Source: Sulfurimonas sp. UBA2011 (GTDB lineage Bacteria; Campylobacterota; Campylobacteria; Campylobacterales; Sulfurimonadaceae). From it: 9,895 bases of DNA. A program made the translations under genes and the position numbers. Numbering within the stretch: position 1 is the first letter of the stretch; each line of letters opens with the position of its first letter. Shown in pieces: positions 1 through 7,160 of the stretch. The notes under the pieces were generated by a model, which did no database searches, had not been told where the DNA came from, and was given only the letters and a program-made list of their open reading frames with translations. The DNA lies in contig DDCH01000013.1 of the NCBI GenBank assembly GCA_002335055.1, forward strand, positions 1 to 9,895, given 5' to 3'.

Positions 1-1
1 A

Positions 2-70
2 TTATTACTTTTACCACTGATTTACTTTTTTGTTATAACTATTATGATATTCTTTTATATACAATTTTAG
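2..70 (+). CDS. Possible C-terminal tail of an upstream integral membrane protein (partial)
   Basis: The frame starting at base 2 is open from the window edge to a TAG at 68-70 and encodes about 22 residues that are almost all hydrophobic (Leu, Ile, Phe, Val, Tyr) with no charged residue. This is what the last membrane helix of a transporter, polymerase or ligase would look like. The stop lies 8 bases before the gmhA start and overlaps the gmhA ribosome binding site, the tight spacing seen elsewhere in this cluster. The family cannot be named from so short a piece. In LPS loci an O-antigen ligase, polymerase or flippase would be plausible, but that is a guess. AT-rich noncoding DNA could give a similar hydrophobic translation by chance. 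Confidence 0.4.
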   Translation, partial: LLLLPLIYFFVITIMIFFYIQF

Positions 71-78
71 GATTAGCT

Positions 79-669
79 ATGAAAGAATATATTAAAGATC
101 AAATTAAAAAATCATTTGAAACAAAACAAACAATTTATGAAGATGAAGACTTATTAAATAAAATTGAGTCTGTTGCAAAAGAATGTGTTACTTTATATAG
201 GGGTGATAAAAAAACAATTTTAGCTGGTAATGGTGGAAGTGCAGCAGATGCGCAACATATCGCAGCAGAAATGGTTGGTCGTTATGGTTTTGATAGACCA
301 TCTTTACCTTCACTTGCACTTACTACTGATACATCTGCTCTTACAGCTATAGGAAATGACTATGGTTATGATCAAGTTTTTTCTCGTCAACTTGAAGGTA
401 TGGGTCAAGATGGTGATATATTTATAGGTATTTCTACTTCTGGTAATTCAGTTAATATCATTAAAGCATTTGAATCAGCAAAGAAAAAGAATATAATGAC
501 AGTAGCCCTAACCGGTCGTGATGGTGGCGAAATGGCTAAACTTGCTGATATAGCTTTAATAGTTCCATCAAATTCTACACCTCGTATTCAAGAGTCACAT
601 ATATTGATAGGGCATATTCTTTGTGATATTATAGAAAAAGAGATATTTGGTGATGGTGTTTCTCTTTAG
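79..669 (+). CDS. gmhA: Phosphoheptose isomerase (sedoheptulose 7-phosphate isomerase)
   Basis: GmhA converts sedoheptulose 7-phosphate to D-glycero-D-manno-heptose 7-phosphate, the first step of LPS heptose synthesis in the cytoplasm. The 196-residue protein is one SIS domain of the usual length (E. coli GmhA is about 192). Visible hallmarks are AGNGGSAADAQHIAAEMVGR (49-68), the phosphate-binding STSGNS loop (119-124) and IQESHILIGH (170-179). By position, E64, Q171 and H179 correspond to the catalytic or ligand residues E65, Q172 and H180 of the E. coli enzyme. The ATG at 79 is preceded by an AGGA ribosome binding site at 69-72. The frame stays open upstream to the window edge, but that translation is not GmhA-like. 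gmhB follows after 3 bases, so the two are surely cotranscribed. The family assignment is firm. Confidence 0.96.
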   Translation: MKEYIKDQIKKSFETKQTIYEDEDLLNKIESVAKECVTLYRGDKKTILAGNGGSAADAQHIAAEMVGRYGFDRPSLPSLALTTDTSALTAIGNDYGYDQVFSRQLEGMGQDGDIFIGISTSGNSVNIIKAFESAKKKNIMTVALTGRDGGEMAKLADIALIVPSNSTPRIQESHILIGHILCDIIEKEIFGDGVSL

Positions 670-672
670 TAT

Positions 673-1188
673 ATGAAAAAAGCTCTTTTTTTAGATAGAG
701 ATGGTGTAATAAATGTAGAAAAAGCATATCTCTACAAAATAGAAGACTTTGAATTCATCAATGGCATATTAGATTTATGTCTGCATTATCAAAGTCTTGG
801 ATTTATAATAATAGTTGTGACTAATCAATCTGGTATTGCAAGAGGTTATTACAGTGAAGAAGACTTTTCTATGCTTACCTCTTTTATGATTAAACAATTT
901 TTATCGTATAAGATAAAAATTTCCCATGTTTATCACTGCCCCCATCATGAAAATATCTCTGGAAAATGTGAGTGTCGTAAACCTTCTCCTGGTATGTTAT
1001 TGCAAGCAAAACTAGATTATGATATTGATTTACTTAACTCTATAATTATTGGAGATAAAGAACGGGATATTGAATCAGGACTTAATGCTGGTCTGTTAGA
1101 GACTTATCTTTTTGATGAGTCTAAACTAATTAATGAGTCTAAAGCAACAAAAATCGTATATAACTTAGATCAAATATGGAAAATATAA
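673..1188 (+). CDS. gmhB: D-glycero-D-manno-heptose 1,7-bisphosphate 7-phosphatase
   Basis: GmhB removes the 7-phosphate from heptose 1,7-bisphosphate, between the kinase and nucleotidyltransferase steps carried out by HldE. It is a cytoplasmic HAD-superfamily phosphatase of 171 residues, close to the usual size. HAD motif I is FLDRDGVIN with nucleophile D8 and acid/base D10. Motif II is TNQSG (T50), the motif III lysine is K103 in CRKP, and motif IV is IGDKERD with D128 and D132. The zinc loop typical of GmhB is present: C89, H91, C99 and C101. The start is fixed by the HAD motif close behind it. No clear Shine-Dalgarno stands at the right distance, so translation is probably coupled to gmhA, which ends 3 bases upstream. 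The next gene starts on the base after its stop. Confidence 0.95.
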   Translation: MKKALFLDRDGVINVEKAYLYKIEDFEFINGILDLCLHYQSLGFIIIVVTNQSGIARGYYSEEDFSMLTSFMIKQFLSYKIKISHVYHCPHHENISGKCECRKPSPGMLLQAKLDYDIDLLNSIIIGDKERDIESGLNAGLLETYLFDESKLINESKATKIVYNLDQIWKI

Positions 1189-1674
1189 ATGTTGATACTT
1201 AATAGTGGTGGAACTTTTAATAAACGTTATAACAGTATTACTGGTGAACTAGAAGTCCCATTTGATAATAATTCTTTAGAATTAATTTTACAAAGTGTTA
1301 ATCAAAAATTCCCTTTAGCTGGAGTTGTCTATAAAGATAGTTTAGATATGACCTTAGATGATAGAAGTAAACTAGCTGATATTATTAGAGAATCAGAAGA
1401 AAACATTTTTATAGTAATTCATGGAACAGACACTATGCACTTAAGTGCAGAATTTTTCGCTGAAGTTTTTGAAGATAAAATAATAATTTTGACTGGATCA
1501 ATGGTACCTTTTGAGATTGATAAAGTTGAAGCTAGTTTCAATCTTGGTATGGCAATAGGTTTTAGTAAAGCAATGCAAAAACCGGGAGTTTATATTTGTA
1601 TGAGTGGTTTAATTGAAAGATTTGATTTATTAGAAAAAAACAGAATTATAGGTAAGTTTGAATTTGTCAAATAA
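1189..1674 (+). CDS. Stand-alone asparaginase N-terminal domain protein
   Basis: This 161-residue protein matches only the N-terminal catalytic domain of L-asparaginases, which are usually 320-340 residues. Both threonine motifs are present: NSGGTF with T9 near the start, and IHGTDT with T80 and D81. LTGSMVPF (101-108) follows, resembling the family's GAMRP segment. K127 in GFSKAMQKPG may match the catalytic lysine (K162 of E. coli AnsB). There is no signal peptide, so it is probably cytoplasmic. The C-terminal domain, which in normal enzymes completes the active site of a neighbouring subunit, is absent, and the next 17 bases already overlap ccoI. Asparagine hydrolysis is therefore unproven. 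A weak GGA site (1178-1180) precedes the ATG, which abuts the gmhB stop. The conserved motifs argue for a functional short protein rather than a decaying fragment. Confidence 0.85.
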   Translation: MLILNSGGTFNKRYNSITGELEVPFDNNSLELILQSVNQKFPLAGVVYKDSLDMTLDDRSKLADIIRESEENIFIVIHGTDTMHLSAEFFAEVFEDKIIILTGSMVPFEIDKVEASFNLGMAIGFSKAMQKPGVYICMSGLIERFDLLEKNRIIGKFEFVK

Positions 1675-4063
1675 AGTGTGCTGTTCTCATTGTCACTTAG
1701 AATTTAATGAAGAAGTAATGATTGTTGATAAAACTAATTACTTCTGCTGTAAAGGTTGTCAAGGAGTATTTCATCTTTTAAGTGATGAAGGACTTGATAG
1801 TTTTTATGATAAAACCGCTAATACAAAACTTTCAGCTCCAAGTACACAATATGAAAACTCTAACAATTTTAATGCTCCTGCTTTTTATGATAAGTTTGTC
1901 AAAATAAATAGCGATGGAACAAGTAGAGTTTCTTTAATTATTGAAGGAATTCATTGTTCTGCTTGTATCTGGCTCAATGAAAAAGCACTACATAAAATGG
2001 ATGGTATTATTGAAGTTGAAATCAACTTTACAAATAATAAAGCAAATATTGTTTGGTTAGATGAAGTTGTCAAACTCTCAAATATTGTAGATATGATACG
2101 GGCTGTAGGTTACAATGCATATCCTTATGATGCATCATTACAAGAAGTTCATGCAAATAATGAAAGAAAAGATTATTATCTTCGTATGGCAGTTGCTATT
2201 TTTGCTTCTATGAATATTATGTGGATTGCAGTTGCTCAATATGCTGGTTTTTTTAGTGGTATGACACAAGAAATTAAAACAATTTTAAATATAGCAGAGG
2301 GTGTTCTTGCAACTCCAGTACTTTTTTATAGTGGTTGGATATTTTTTCGTGGTTCTTACTATGGGCTGAAAAATAATATAGTAAATATGGACTTGCTAGT
2401 AGCCACAGGTGCTAGTTTAACATATGTTTACTCTGTATATATAACTATAACACAATATGGTGAATCATATTTTGATTCGGTTAGTATGATTATTACCTTT
2501 GTATTAATTGGAAAGTTTTTAGAAGTAATAAGTAAAAAAAATGCAGCTGATTCTTTAGATATTATTGGCCGGCATTTACCAAGTGAGGTGAATGTACTTA
2601 AAAATAATCAAATCACTGCATACGCACTTGACGATGTAAAAATTGGTGATATTATAATTGTATCATCAGGTGAAAGAATTTTACTTGATGGTGAGATACT
2701 TAAAGGCGAAGGCTCATTTAATGAGTCAAATTTAACTGGTGAGAGTGAGCCTGTATATAAAAAAGTAGGGGAGAGTGTTATTAGTGGTACTGTAAGTATT
2801 GATGCTGATATCCACTTTAGAGTTTCACGAGATTTTAAACATTCAACTATATCAAATCTAGTATCACTTTTAGAAAATGCTATAAGTAAAAAACCAAAGA
2901 TAGAAATACTTGCAAATAGACTCTCCGAACACTTTTCGAGCGTTGTCCTAGTCTTAGCAATTTTAACATTTTTTGTTTGGTGGTTTTGGCCACACAGTCT
3001 TGAAGAATCTTTGATGGTTGGTGTATCTGTTATTATTATTTCTTGCCCTTGTGCCTTAGGCTTAGCTACTCCTGTGGCAACTCTTATAGGACTAAACATA
3101 GGAGCTAAAAAAGGTATACTCTTTAAAGAATCAGCACAGCTAGAAACAATGGCAAAAGCAACTACTTTAGTAGTTGATAAAACTGGAACATTGACACTTG
3201 GTAAACCTGATGTTATTGAGGAAATAATTTTACATGATTTTGATAAAAGACTACTCTTTTCACTTGTTAAAGCATCTAGTCATCCAATCTCTCAAGGTCT
3301 AGTGCACTTTCTTAAAAAAGATAAGGAACCAGAAGAAGTGATTTTTGATTCTTTTAATCAAGTTGTAGCTCGAGGTATATCTGCTGAGTATAATGATATA
3401 AAAATTTTGGGTGGTAATTTACAGTTTATGTTAGATAATGGTTTAGAGTCTGATTTTATTAGTGAAAATAGTCTTTTTTTCTTAGCAATAAACAAAAAAA
3501 TTGTTGTAATATATGAGCTTGCAGATACTGTAAAAGAGGGTGCTTCATCTCTTGTCGAGAATTTGAAGAGAGAAGATATAGAAACGATTATGCTCACAGG
3601 TGATCACGAAAAAAGTGCTCACAAGGTTGCTAGGTTGCTAGGTATTAATAATGTACATGCTGATCTATCCCCACAAGGTAAACTTTCGTTTGTACAAGCA
3701 TTACAAAAAAAGGGAAAAGTAATAGTGATGGTGGGAGATGGTGTTAATGATATTCTGGCACTTGGTGCAGCAGATATTGGAATCGCTATGGGTAGTGGGA
3801 GCGATATAGCTATAGATGTAGGAGATGTTATTTTACTTAATGACTCTTTAATATCTTTACTTGCAGCATTTAAAATTTCATCTACTACATTTAGTCTTAT
3901 AAAACAAAACTTTGGAATTTCTCTTGTTTATAATGCTGTTACTATTCCTCTAGCAATGGCAGGGTATATCATTCCACTTATTGCAGCACTCTCTATGAGT
4001 TTGAGTTCCCTTTTAGTTGTGGGAAATTCTTTACGTATAAAATATAAATGGAGTAGGAGTTAG
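1658..4063 (+). CDS. ccoI: Copper-translocating P1B-type ATPase for cbb3 oxidase assembly (CcoI/FixI type)
   Basis: This inner-membrane copper-transporting ATPase (801 residues) is of the type that supplies the CuB centre of cbb3 cytochrome c oxidase. In order: an N-terminal cysteine cluster typical of CcoI (C8, C9, C12, C30, C31, C34); an HMA domain with HCSAC (C100, C103); membrane helices from about 175 to 290; actuator TGE (360-362); the CPC membrane motif (463-465); phosphorylation site DKTGT (D507); HP (542-543); TGD (647-649); GDGVND (693-698). The final helices hold YN-x4-P (758-764) and MSLSS (780-784), the Cu(I) signatures. The start is TTG at 1658, inside the asparaginase gene, with AGG at 1650-1652. 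A GTG at 1676 is an alternative that would still keep the cysteine cluster, whereas the first ATG would lose part of it. ccoS follows after 3 bases, which strongly supports the CcoI role over general copper efflux. Confidence 0.94.
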   Translation: MNLSNKVCCSHCHLEFNEEVMIVDKTNYFCCKGCQGVFHLLSDEGLDSFYDKTANTKLSAPSTQYENSNNFNAPAFYDKFVKINSDGTSRVSLIIEGIHCSACIWLNEKALHKMDGIIEVEINFTNNKANIVWLDEVVKLSNIVDMIRAVGYNAYPYDASLQEVHANNERKDYYLRMAVAIFASMNIMWIAVAQYAGFFSGMTQEIKTILNIAEGVLATPVLFYSGWIFFRGSYYGLKNNIVNMDLLVATGASLTYVYSVYITITQYGESYFDSVSMIITFVLIGKFLEVISKKNAADSLDIIGRHLPSEVNVLKNNQITAYALDDVKIGDIIIVSSGERILLDGEILKGEGSFNESNLTGESEPVYKKVGESVISGTVSIDADIHFRVSRDFKHSTISNLVSLLENAISKKPKIEILANRLSEHFSSVVLVLAILTFFVWWFWPHSLEESLMVGVSVIIISCPCALGLATPVATLIGLNIGAKKGILFKESAQLETMAKATTLVVDKTGTLTLGKPDVIEEIILHDFDKRLLFSLVKASSHPISQGLVHFLKKDKEPEEVIFDSFNQVVARGISAEYNDIKILGGNLQFMLDNGLESDFISENSLFFLAINKKIVVIYELADTVKEGASSLVENLKREDIETIMLTGDHEKSAHKVARLLGINNVHADLSPQGKLSFVQALQKKGKVIVMVGDGVNDILALGAADIGIAMGSGSDIAIDVGDVILLNDSLISLLAAFKISSTTFSLIKQNFGISLVYNAVTIPLAMAGYIIPLIAALSMSLSSLLVVGNSLRIKYKWSRS

Positions 4064-4066
4064 TAT

Positions 4067-4285
4067 ATGGATAGTTGGATAGTTAGTATGATGTTAGGTG
4101 GCTCACTGTTTTTGGGAGTATTAGCACTATTAGGCTTTCTTTGGGCTGTAAAAAATGGACAGTTTGATGATGAAGAGAAATTCTTAAATGCCACAAAGTT
4201 TGATAGTGTTGAAGATTTAAATGATGCTATAGAAAAAGAGAGAAAAAAAGAGGACTTAAAGAAACAGAACTATCGTCCTGAATAA
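4067..4285 (+). CDS. ccoS: Cytochrome oxidase maturation protein, cbb3-type, CcoS
   Basis: CcoS is a small single-span inner-membrane protein needed to mature the cbb3 oxidase. In other bacteria it acts with CcoI in the step that inserts cofactors into CcoN. This 72-residue copy has one hydrophobic helix (about 5-27) running into FLWAVKNGQFDDEEKF (24-39), the family's diagnostic segment, and then a charged tail rich in Lys and Glu. The ATG is preceded by a good AGGAGT site at 4055-4060, and the gene begins 3 bases after the ccoI stop, the usual ccoI-ccoS order. It is the last gene of the rightward run that starts at gmhA. The structural genes ccoNOPQ are not in this window. Confidence 0.93.
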   Translation: MDSWIVSMMLGGSLFLGVLALLGFLWAVKNGQFDDEEKFLNATKFDSVEDLNDAIEKERKKEDLKKQNYRPE

Positions 4286-4287
4286 TG

Positions 4288-4308
4288 GATATCCCAAAGA
4301 AGGATATC
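4288..4308. terminator. Hairpin between convergent ccoS and cytochrome genes, possible weak bidirectional terminator
   Basis: GATATCC (4288-4294) and GGATATC (4302-4308) form a perfect 7-bp stem around a 7-base loop, in the 37-base gap between two genes that converge. The position suits transcription termination from either side. The stem has few G-C pairs and neither strand has a proper run of T residues after it, so an intrinsic terminator is only weakly supported. The hairpin might instead protect the transcript 3' ends. Confidence 0.35.
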
Positions 4309-4322
4309 ACATTAAGAGTTAC

Positions 4323-4610
4323 TTATTTACCAACTTTAAGAGAAAAAGCATCTAAGTCAGCATCACTATATTTAGCAACTTGAGCTTTCATAAGACCTTT
4401 CATTGGACCACCGTAAGAACCGTCTTTGTAACCTTTAAGAGCTACTGCGATATCTGCATGAGTCATGTCTGCAACTATTTTAGATTTACCCATAGCTTTT
4501 TTCTCAAAACTTTTACCATGACAACCAACACATTTACCTGCAACTACACCTGCTGCTAAAGTTGATGCTAATGTTAGTGCTGTTACTGAAGCGATTATTA
4601 TTTTTTTCAT
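4323..4610 (-). CDS. Periplasmic c-type cytochrome, c553 family
   Basis: This small monoheme electron carrier has 95 residues. The N-terminus is a Sec signal peptide (lysines at 2-3, then a hydrophobic stretch to about residue 20, with likely cleavage after an alanine in AAGVVAG). The heme site is CVGCH (C27, C30, H31), with M70 or M74 in the GGPMKGLM segment as candidate sixth ligand. The SDADLDAF near the end is the usual final helix of class I cytochromes. In Campylobacterota such proteins pass electrons from the bc1 complex or periplasmic enzymes to the cbb3 oxidase, which fits its place beside ccoIS; this role is inferred. It is transcribed alone and leftward. A good ribosome binding site AAGGAA lies at 4616-4621 and a consensus -10 box at 4641-4646. 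Confidence 0.93.
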   Translation of the reverse strand: MKKIIIASVTALTLASTLAAGVVAGKCVGCHGKSFEKKAMGKSKIVADMTHADIAVALKGYKDGSYGGPMKGLMKAQVAKYSDADLDAFSLKVGK

Positions 4611-4640
4611 TTGAATTCCTTAATTTAATGTTTCTAAACG

Positions 4641-4646
4641 ATTATA
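4641..4646 (-). promoter_or_regulatory. Predicted -10 box of the c553 cytochrome promoter
   Basis: On the minus strand these bases read TATAAT, an exact sigma-70 -10 box. Transcription would start around 4634, giving a leader of about 25 bases that contains the AAGGAA ribosome binding site. No good -35 box is seen at the standard distance, but epsilonproteobacterial promoters often lack one and use upstream AT-rich tracts, which are present here. Confidence 0.5.
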
Positions 4647-4696
4647 TTACTTTGCATCTTAAATACTTGTTAATAAATTAAAAGGTATCATTTTAT

Positions 4697-4702
4697 TAAA
4701 AT
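4697..4702 (+). promoter_or_regulatory. Candidate -10 box for the hldD-hldE-yfaZ operon
   Basis: TAAAAT matches five of six positions of the -10 consensus and lies 19 bases before the hldD start, which would give a short leader containing the AGGTG ribosome binding site at 4713-4717. A promoter must lie in this intergenic region, because the upstream gene points the other way. In such AT-rich DNA this particular box is only one of several choices, and no -35 box is evident. Confidence 0.25.
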
Positions 4703-4721
4703 AAATAACTATAGGTGTAAA

Positions 4722-5729
4722 ATGAGATACATTGAAGACGATTTAAAAAATAAAACAATATTAATAACTGGTGGTGCTGGCTTTATTGGTTCTAACTTAG
4801 CATTCTACTTTCAAAAGAATCATCCTAATGCAAAAGTGGTAATTTTAGATTGTTTTAGAAGTGGAGAGACACTTAGTAATGGTAATTTAAAAAGTTTCGG
4901 GCATTATAAAAACCTCATTGGTTTCACTGGTGAGATTATTAGTGGCGATATTAATGATAAAGAATTACTCCTATGTCTAAAAAAGGAATACAAGTTTGAT
5001 TATATATTTCATGAGGCAGCTATTAGTGATACAACTGCATTAGAACAAGACCTTATGATTAAAACAAATGTGAATGCTTATAAAGATTTACTTGATTTAG
5101 CTCTGTCACATAAGGCCAACATGATTTATGCTTCTTCTGCTGCTACATACGGAAATGCAGAGTCTCCACAAAAAGTTGGTAGAGAAGCTCCTCAAAATGT
5201 ATATGGTTTTTCAAAACTTTCAATGGATAACTTAAGCCGTGAGTATATGAAGAAAACTGATATTAGTATAGTAGGACTACGTTATTTTAATGTTTATGGT
5301 TCAGGTGAGTATTTTAAAAATTCAACGGCATCTATGGTACTTCAGTTTGGACATCAAATACTTTCAGGAAAAAATCCTAAACTTTTTGAAGATAGTGACA
5401 AAATACTTCGTGACTTTATTTACATTGGCGATATCATTCAAGCAAATGTTAAAGCTATGCAACCAAAACAAAGCGGTATTTATAATGTGGGAACAGGAAA
5501 AGCAAGAAGTTTTCAAGATATCGTGGATATATTACAGTCTGAACTAGGTACATCGTTGAAGTGTGAGTATATTCCAAATCCTTTCATCGGTTCATATCAG
5601 TTTCATACAGAAGCAGATATCACTACAACTAAAGAAGCACTTGGATACGAACCAGCATATGAGATGGAAGATGGTATAAAGGCTTATGTATCAGAGATTA
5701 AACGTATATATGAAGTAGAAGTAAAGTAG
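4722..5729 (+). CDS. hldD: ADP-L-glycero-D-manno-heptose 6-epimerase
   Basis: HldD (also called RfaD or WaaD) inverts C6 of ADP-D-glycero-D-manno-heptose to give the L-glycero form used in the LPS core. It is a cytoplasmic NAD(P)-dependent short-chain dehydrogenase of the extended type. The 335 residues show the Rossmann motif TGGAGFIGS (16-24), an acidic D43 ending the second strand, the serine region ASSAATYG (137-144), the catalytic YxxxK (Y161, K165), LRYFNVYG (186-193) and RDFIYIGD (230-237), all typical of the family. An N-terminal stretch of about 11 residues before the Rossmann strand makes it slightly longer than E. coli HldD (310). The ATG has AGGTG upstream, and hldE begins on the base after its stop. 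The alternative of a general UDP-sugar epimerase is unlikely given that neighbour. Confidence 0.94.
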   Translation: MRYIEDDLKNKTILITGGAGFIGSNLAFYFQKNHPNAKVVILDCFRSGETLSNGNLKSFGHYKNLIGFTGEIISGDINDKELLLCLKKEYKFDYIFHEAAISDTTALEQDLMIKTNVNAYKDLLDLALSHKANMIYASSAATYGNAESPQKVGREAPQNVYGFSKLSMDNLSREYMKKTDISIVGLRYFNVYGSGEYFKNSTASMVLQFGHQILSGKNPKLFEDSDKILRDFIYIGDIIQANVKAMQPKQSGIYNVGTGKARSFQDIVDILQSELGTSLKCEYIPNPFIGSYQFHTEADITTTKEALGYEPAYEMEDGIKAYVSEIKRIYEVEVK

Positions 5730-7160
5730 ATGAATATCTTAAAAAAAACAAATCCTAATATTTTAGTTATCGGTGACTTGATGATTGACCATTATCTATG
5801 GGGTTCATGTGAACGCATCAGTCCTGAAGCACCTGTTCAAGTTGTGGACATTGCAAAAGAGACAACAGTACTTGGTGGTGCTGGAAATGTAATAAATAAT
5901 CTTAAAACTTTAGGTGCAAAGGTAAGTGTAAGTAGTATTATCGGTGATGATGAAAACGGTAAAGAATTACTTGGTATGCTTAATGATATTGGTGTAGATT
6001 CTGAGAATATTATCACTCAAAGTGGACGTAAGACATCGAAAAAGAGTCGTATAATTGCAGTAAGCCAGCAGATACTACGCTATGACAGAGAAAGTAAAAA
6101 TGAGATAAGTTCAGACTCTGTATCTAATATGCTGGGAGCACTCAAGTCTTCTATAAAATCATATGACATGATAATCCTCTCTGACTATGGGAAAGGTGTT
6201 CTTACAAAGGAACTGTGTCAAGGTGTTATAGCACTTTCAAAAACTAATGATGTAAAAGTTTTAGTCGATCCAAAAGGGAATGATTTCTCTAAATATAAAG
6301 GAGCTTATCTTTTAACACCAAATAAAAAAGAGGCTATTTTAGCAACAAATATAGAGATTAATGATGCTAAAAGTTTAGAACAGGCTCTTTTAAAACTCAA
6401 ATCTGAATGTGACCTAGGTATATCTCTAATAACACTCTCAGAAGATGGGATTGCTACTTTAGATAAAGAGGTTGAGACATTCCCAACTGTTGCAAAAGAA
6501 GTTTTTGATGTAACAGGTGCAGGTGATACTGTAATCGCTTCTATAGCTTTTGCACTTTGTGCTGGAAAAAATATACAAGAGGCTGCAGCGTTTGCAAACC
6601 TTGCAGCTGGTGTTGTTGTTGGAAAAATTGGTTCTGCAACTGTAAGTATTTCAGAGATTGAGGAGTATGAGGCTAGCCTACATAAAAGTACTTCAGATGC
6701 TCATATAAAAAGTTTTGAAGATATTGCAGCATTGGTAAAGCATGCAAAAGAAAATGGTAAAAAGATAGTTTTTACTAATGGTTGTTTTGACATACTTCAT
6801 GTAGGGCATGTTAAGTACCTGCAAATTGCTAAAAGCTTCGGAGACATACTCATAGTTGGTTTGAACTCTGATGAGTCTGTATCACGTTTAAAAGGTCCTA
6901 GCCGACCTGTAAATATAGCAGAGGATAGAGCTTATTTACTTGCTGCTTTAGAGGCTGTTAATTTTGTTGTGCCATTTGTTGAAGATACACCCTTGAACCT
7001 TATCAAAATGATAGCACCAGATATTCTTGTTAAAGGTGGTGACTACGAAGGAAAAGCTGTCGTCGGAACAGAATTTGCTGGTGAGTTGAAACTGGTTGAT
7101 TTTGTTAATGGAAAAAGCACAACAAAAACAATAGAAAAAATTCAAGGACAAACATGTTAA
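5730..7160 (+). CDS. hldE: Bifunctional heptose 7-phosphate kinase / heptose 1-phosphate adenylyltransferase
   Basis: HldE (RfaE) phosphorylates D-glycero-D-manno-heptose 7-phosphate at C1 and, after GmhB acts, transfers AMP from ATP to make ADP-heptose. The 476 residues match the full fused form (E. coli 477). The N-terminal ribokinase/PfkB domain (about 10-315) shows GGAGNVINNL (49-58) and the signature FDVTGAGDT (259-267) with catalytic D266. The C-terminal cytidylyltransferase-like domain (about 345-476) shows FTNGCFDILHVGH (348-360) with the HxGH motif H357/H360, GLNSDESV (377-384), KGGDY (435-439) and STTKTIEKI (463-471). The ATG directly abuts the hldD stop, and the downstream barrel gene overlaps its end by 7 bases, indicating one transcript and coupled translation. 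Both active sites look intact. Confidence 0.97.
   Translation: MNILKKTNPNILVIGDLMIDHYLWGSCERISPEAPVQVVDIAKETTVLGGAGNVINNLKTLGAKVSVSSIIGDDENGKELLGMLNDIGVDSENIITQSGRKTSKKSRIIAVSQQILRYDRESKNEISSDSVSNMLGALKSSIKSYDMIILSDYGKGVLTKELCQGVIALSKTNDVKVLVDPKGNDFSKYKGAYLLTPNKKEAILATNIEINDAKSLEQALLKLKSECDLGISLITLSEDGIATLDKEVETFPTVAKEVFDVTGAGDTVIASIAFALCAGKNIQEAAAFANLAAGVVVGKIGSATVSISEIEEYEASLHKSTSDAHIKSFEDIAALVKHAKENGKKIVFTNGCFDILHVGHVKYLQIAKSFGDILIVGLNSDESVSRLKGPSRPVNIAEDRAYLLAALEAVNFVVPFVEDTPLNLIKMIAPDILVKGGDYEGKAVVGTEFAGELKLVDFVNGKSTTKTIEKIQGQTC

Noticed and set aside
21..48. Possible sigma-70 promoter for gmhA (TTTACT at 21-26, TATGAT at 43-48, 16-base spacer)
   Set aside because: Plausible by match, but the same bases read as the hydrophobic end of an upstream gene, and such matches are common in AT-rich DNA; not strong enough to list as a feature.
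1..78. In-frame upstream extension of gmhA to the window edge
   Set aside because: The frame is open, but the added residues do not resemble GmhA, and the ATG at 79 has a good ribosome binding site and gives the normal family length.
1189..1674. Asparaginase gene as a frameshifted pseudogene
   Set aside because: The following DNA in all frames belongs to ccoI, with no remnant of an asparaginase C-terminal domain, and the N-terminal motifs are intact.
2608..3597. Two minus-strand open frames (2608-3099 and 3358-3597) inside ccoI
   Set aside because: They lie wholly opposite the strongly conserved ATPase gene, have no recognisable motifs or ribosome binding sites, and are explained by codon bias of the real gene.
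3625..3640. Tandem 8-base repeat GGTTGCTA x2 in ccoI
   Set aside because: Two copies only, within a conserved coding stretch in frame with the TGD-to-GDGVND region; likely chance, with no sign of phase variation.
5290..5547. Plus-strand open frame within hldD in another frame
   Set aside because: It is fully contained in the conserved epimerase coding region and its translation has no family resemblance.
6948..7151. Minus-strand open frame opposite the end of hldE
   Set aside because: It is opposite the conserved adenylyltransferase domain; its Phe/Cys/Asn-rich translation is typical of a shadow frame.
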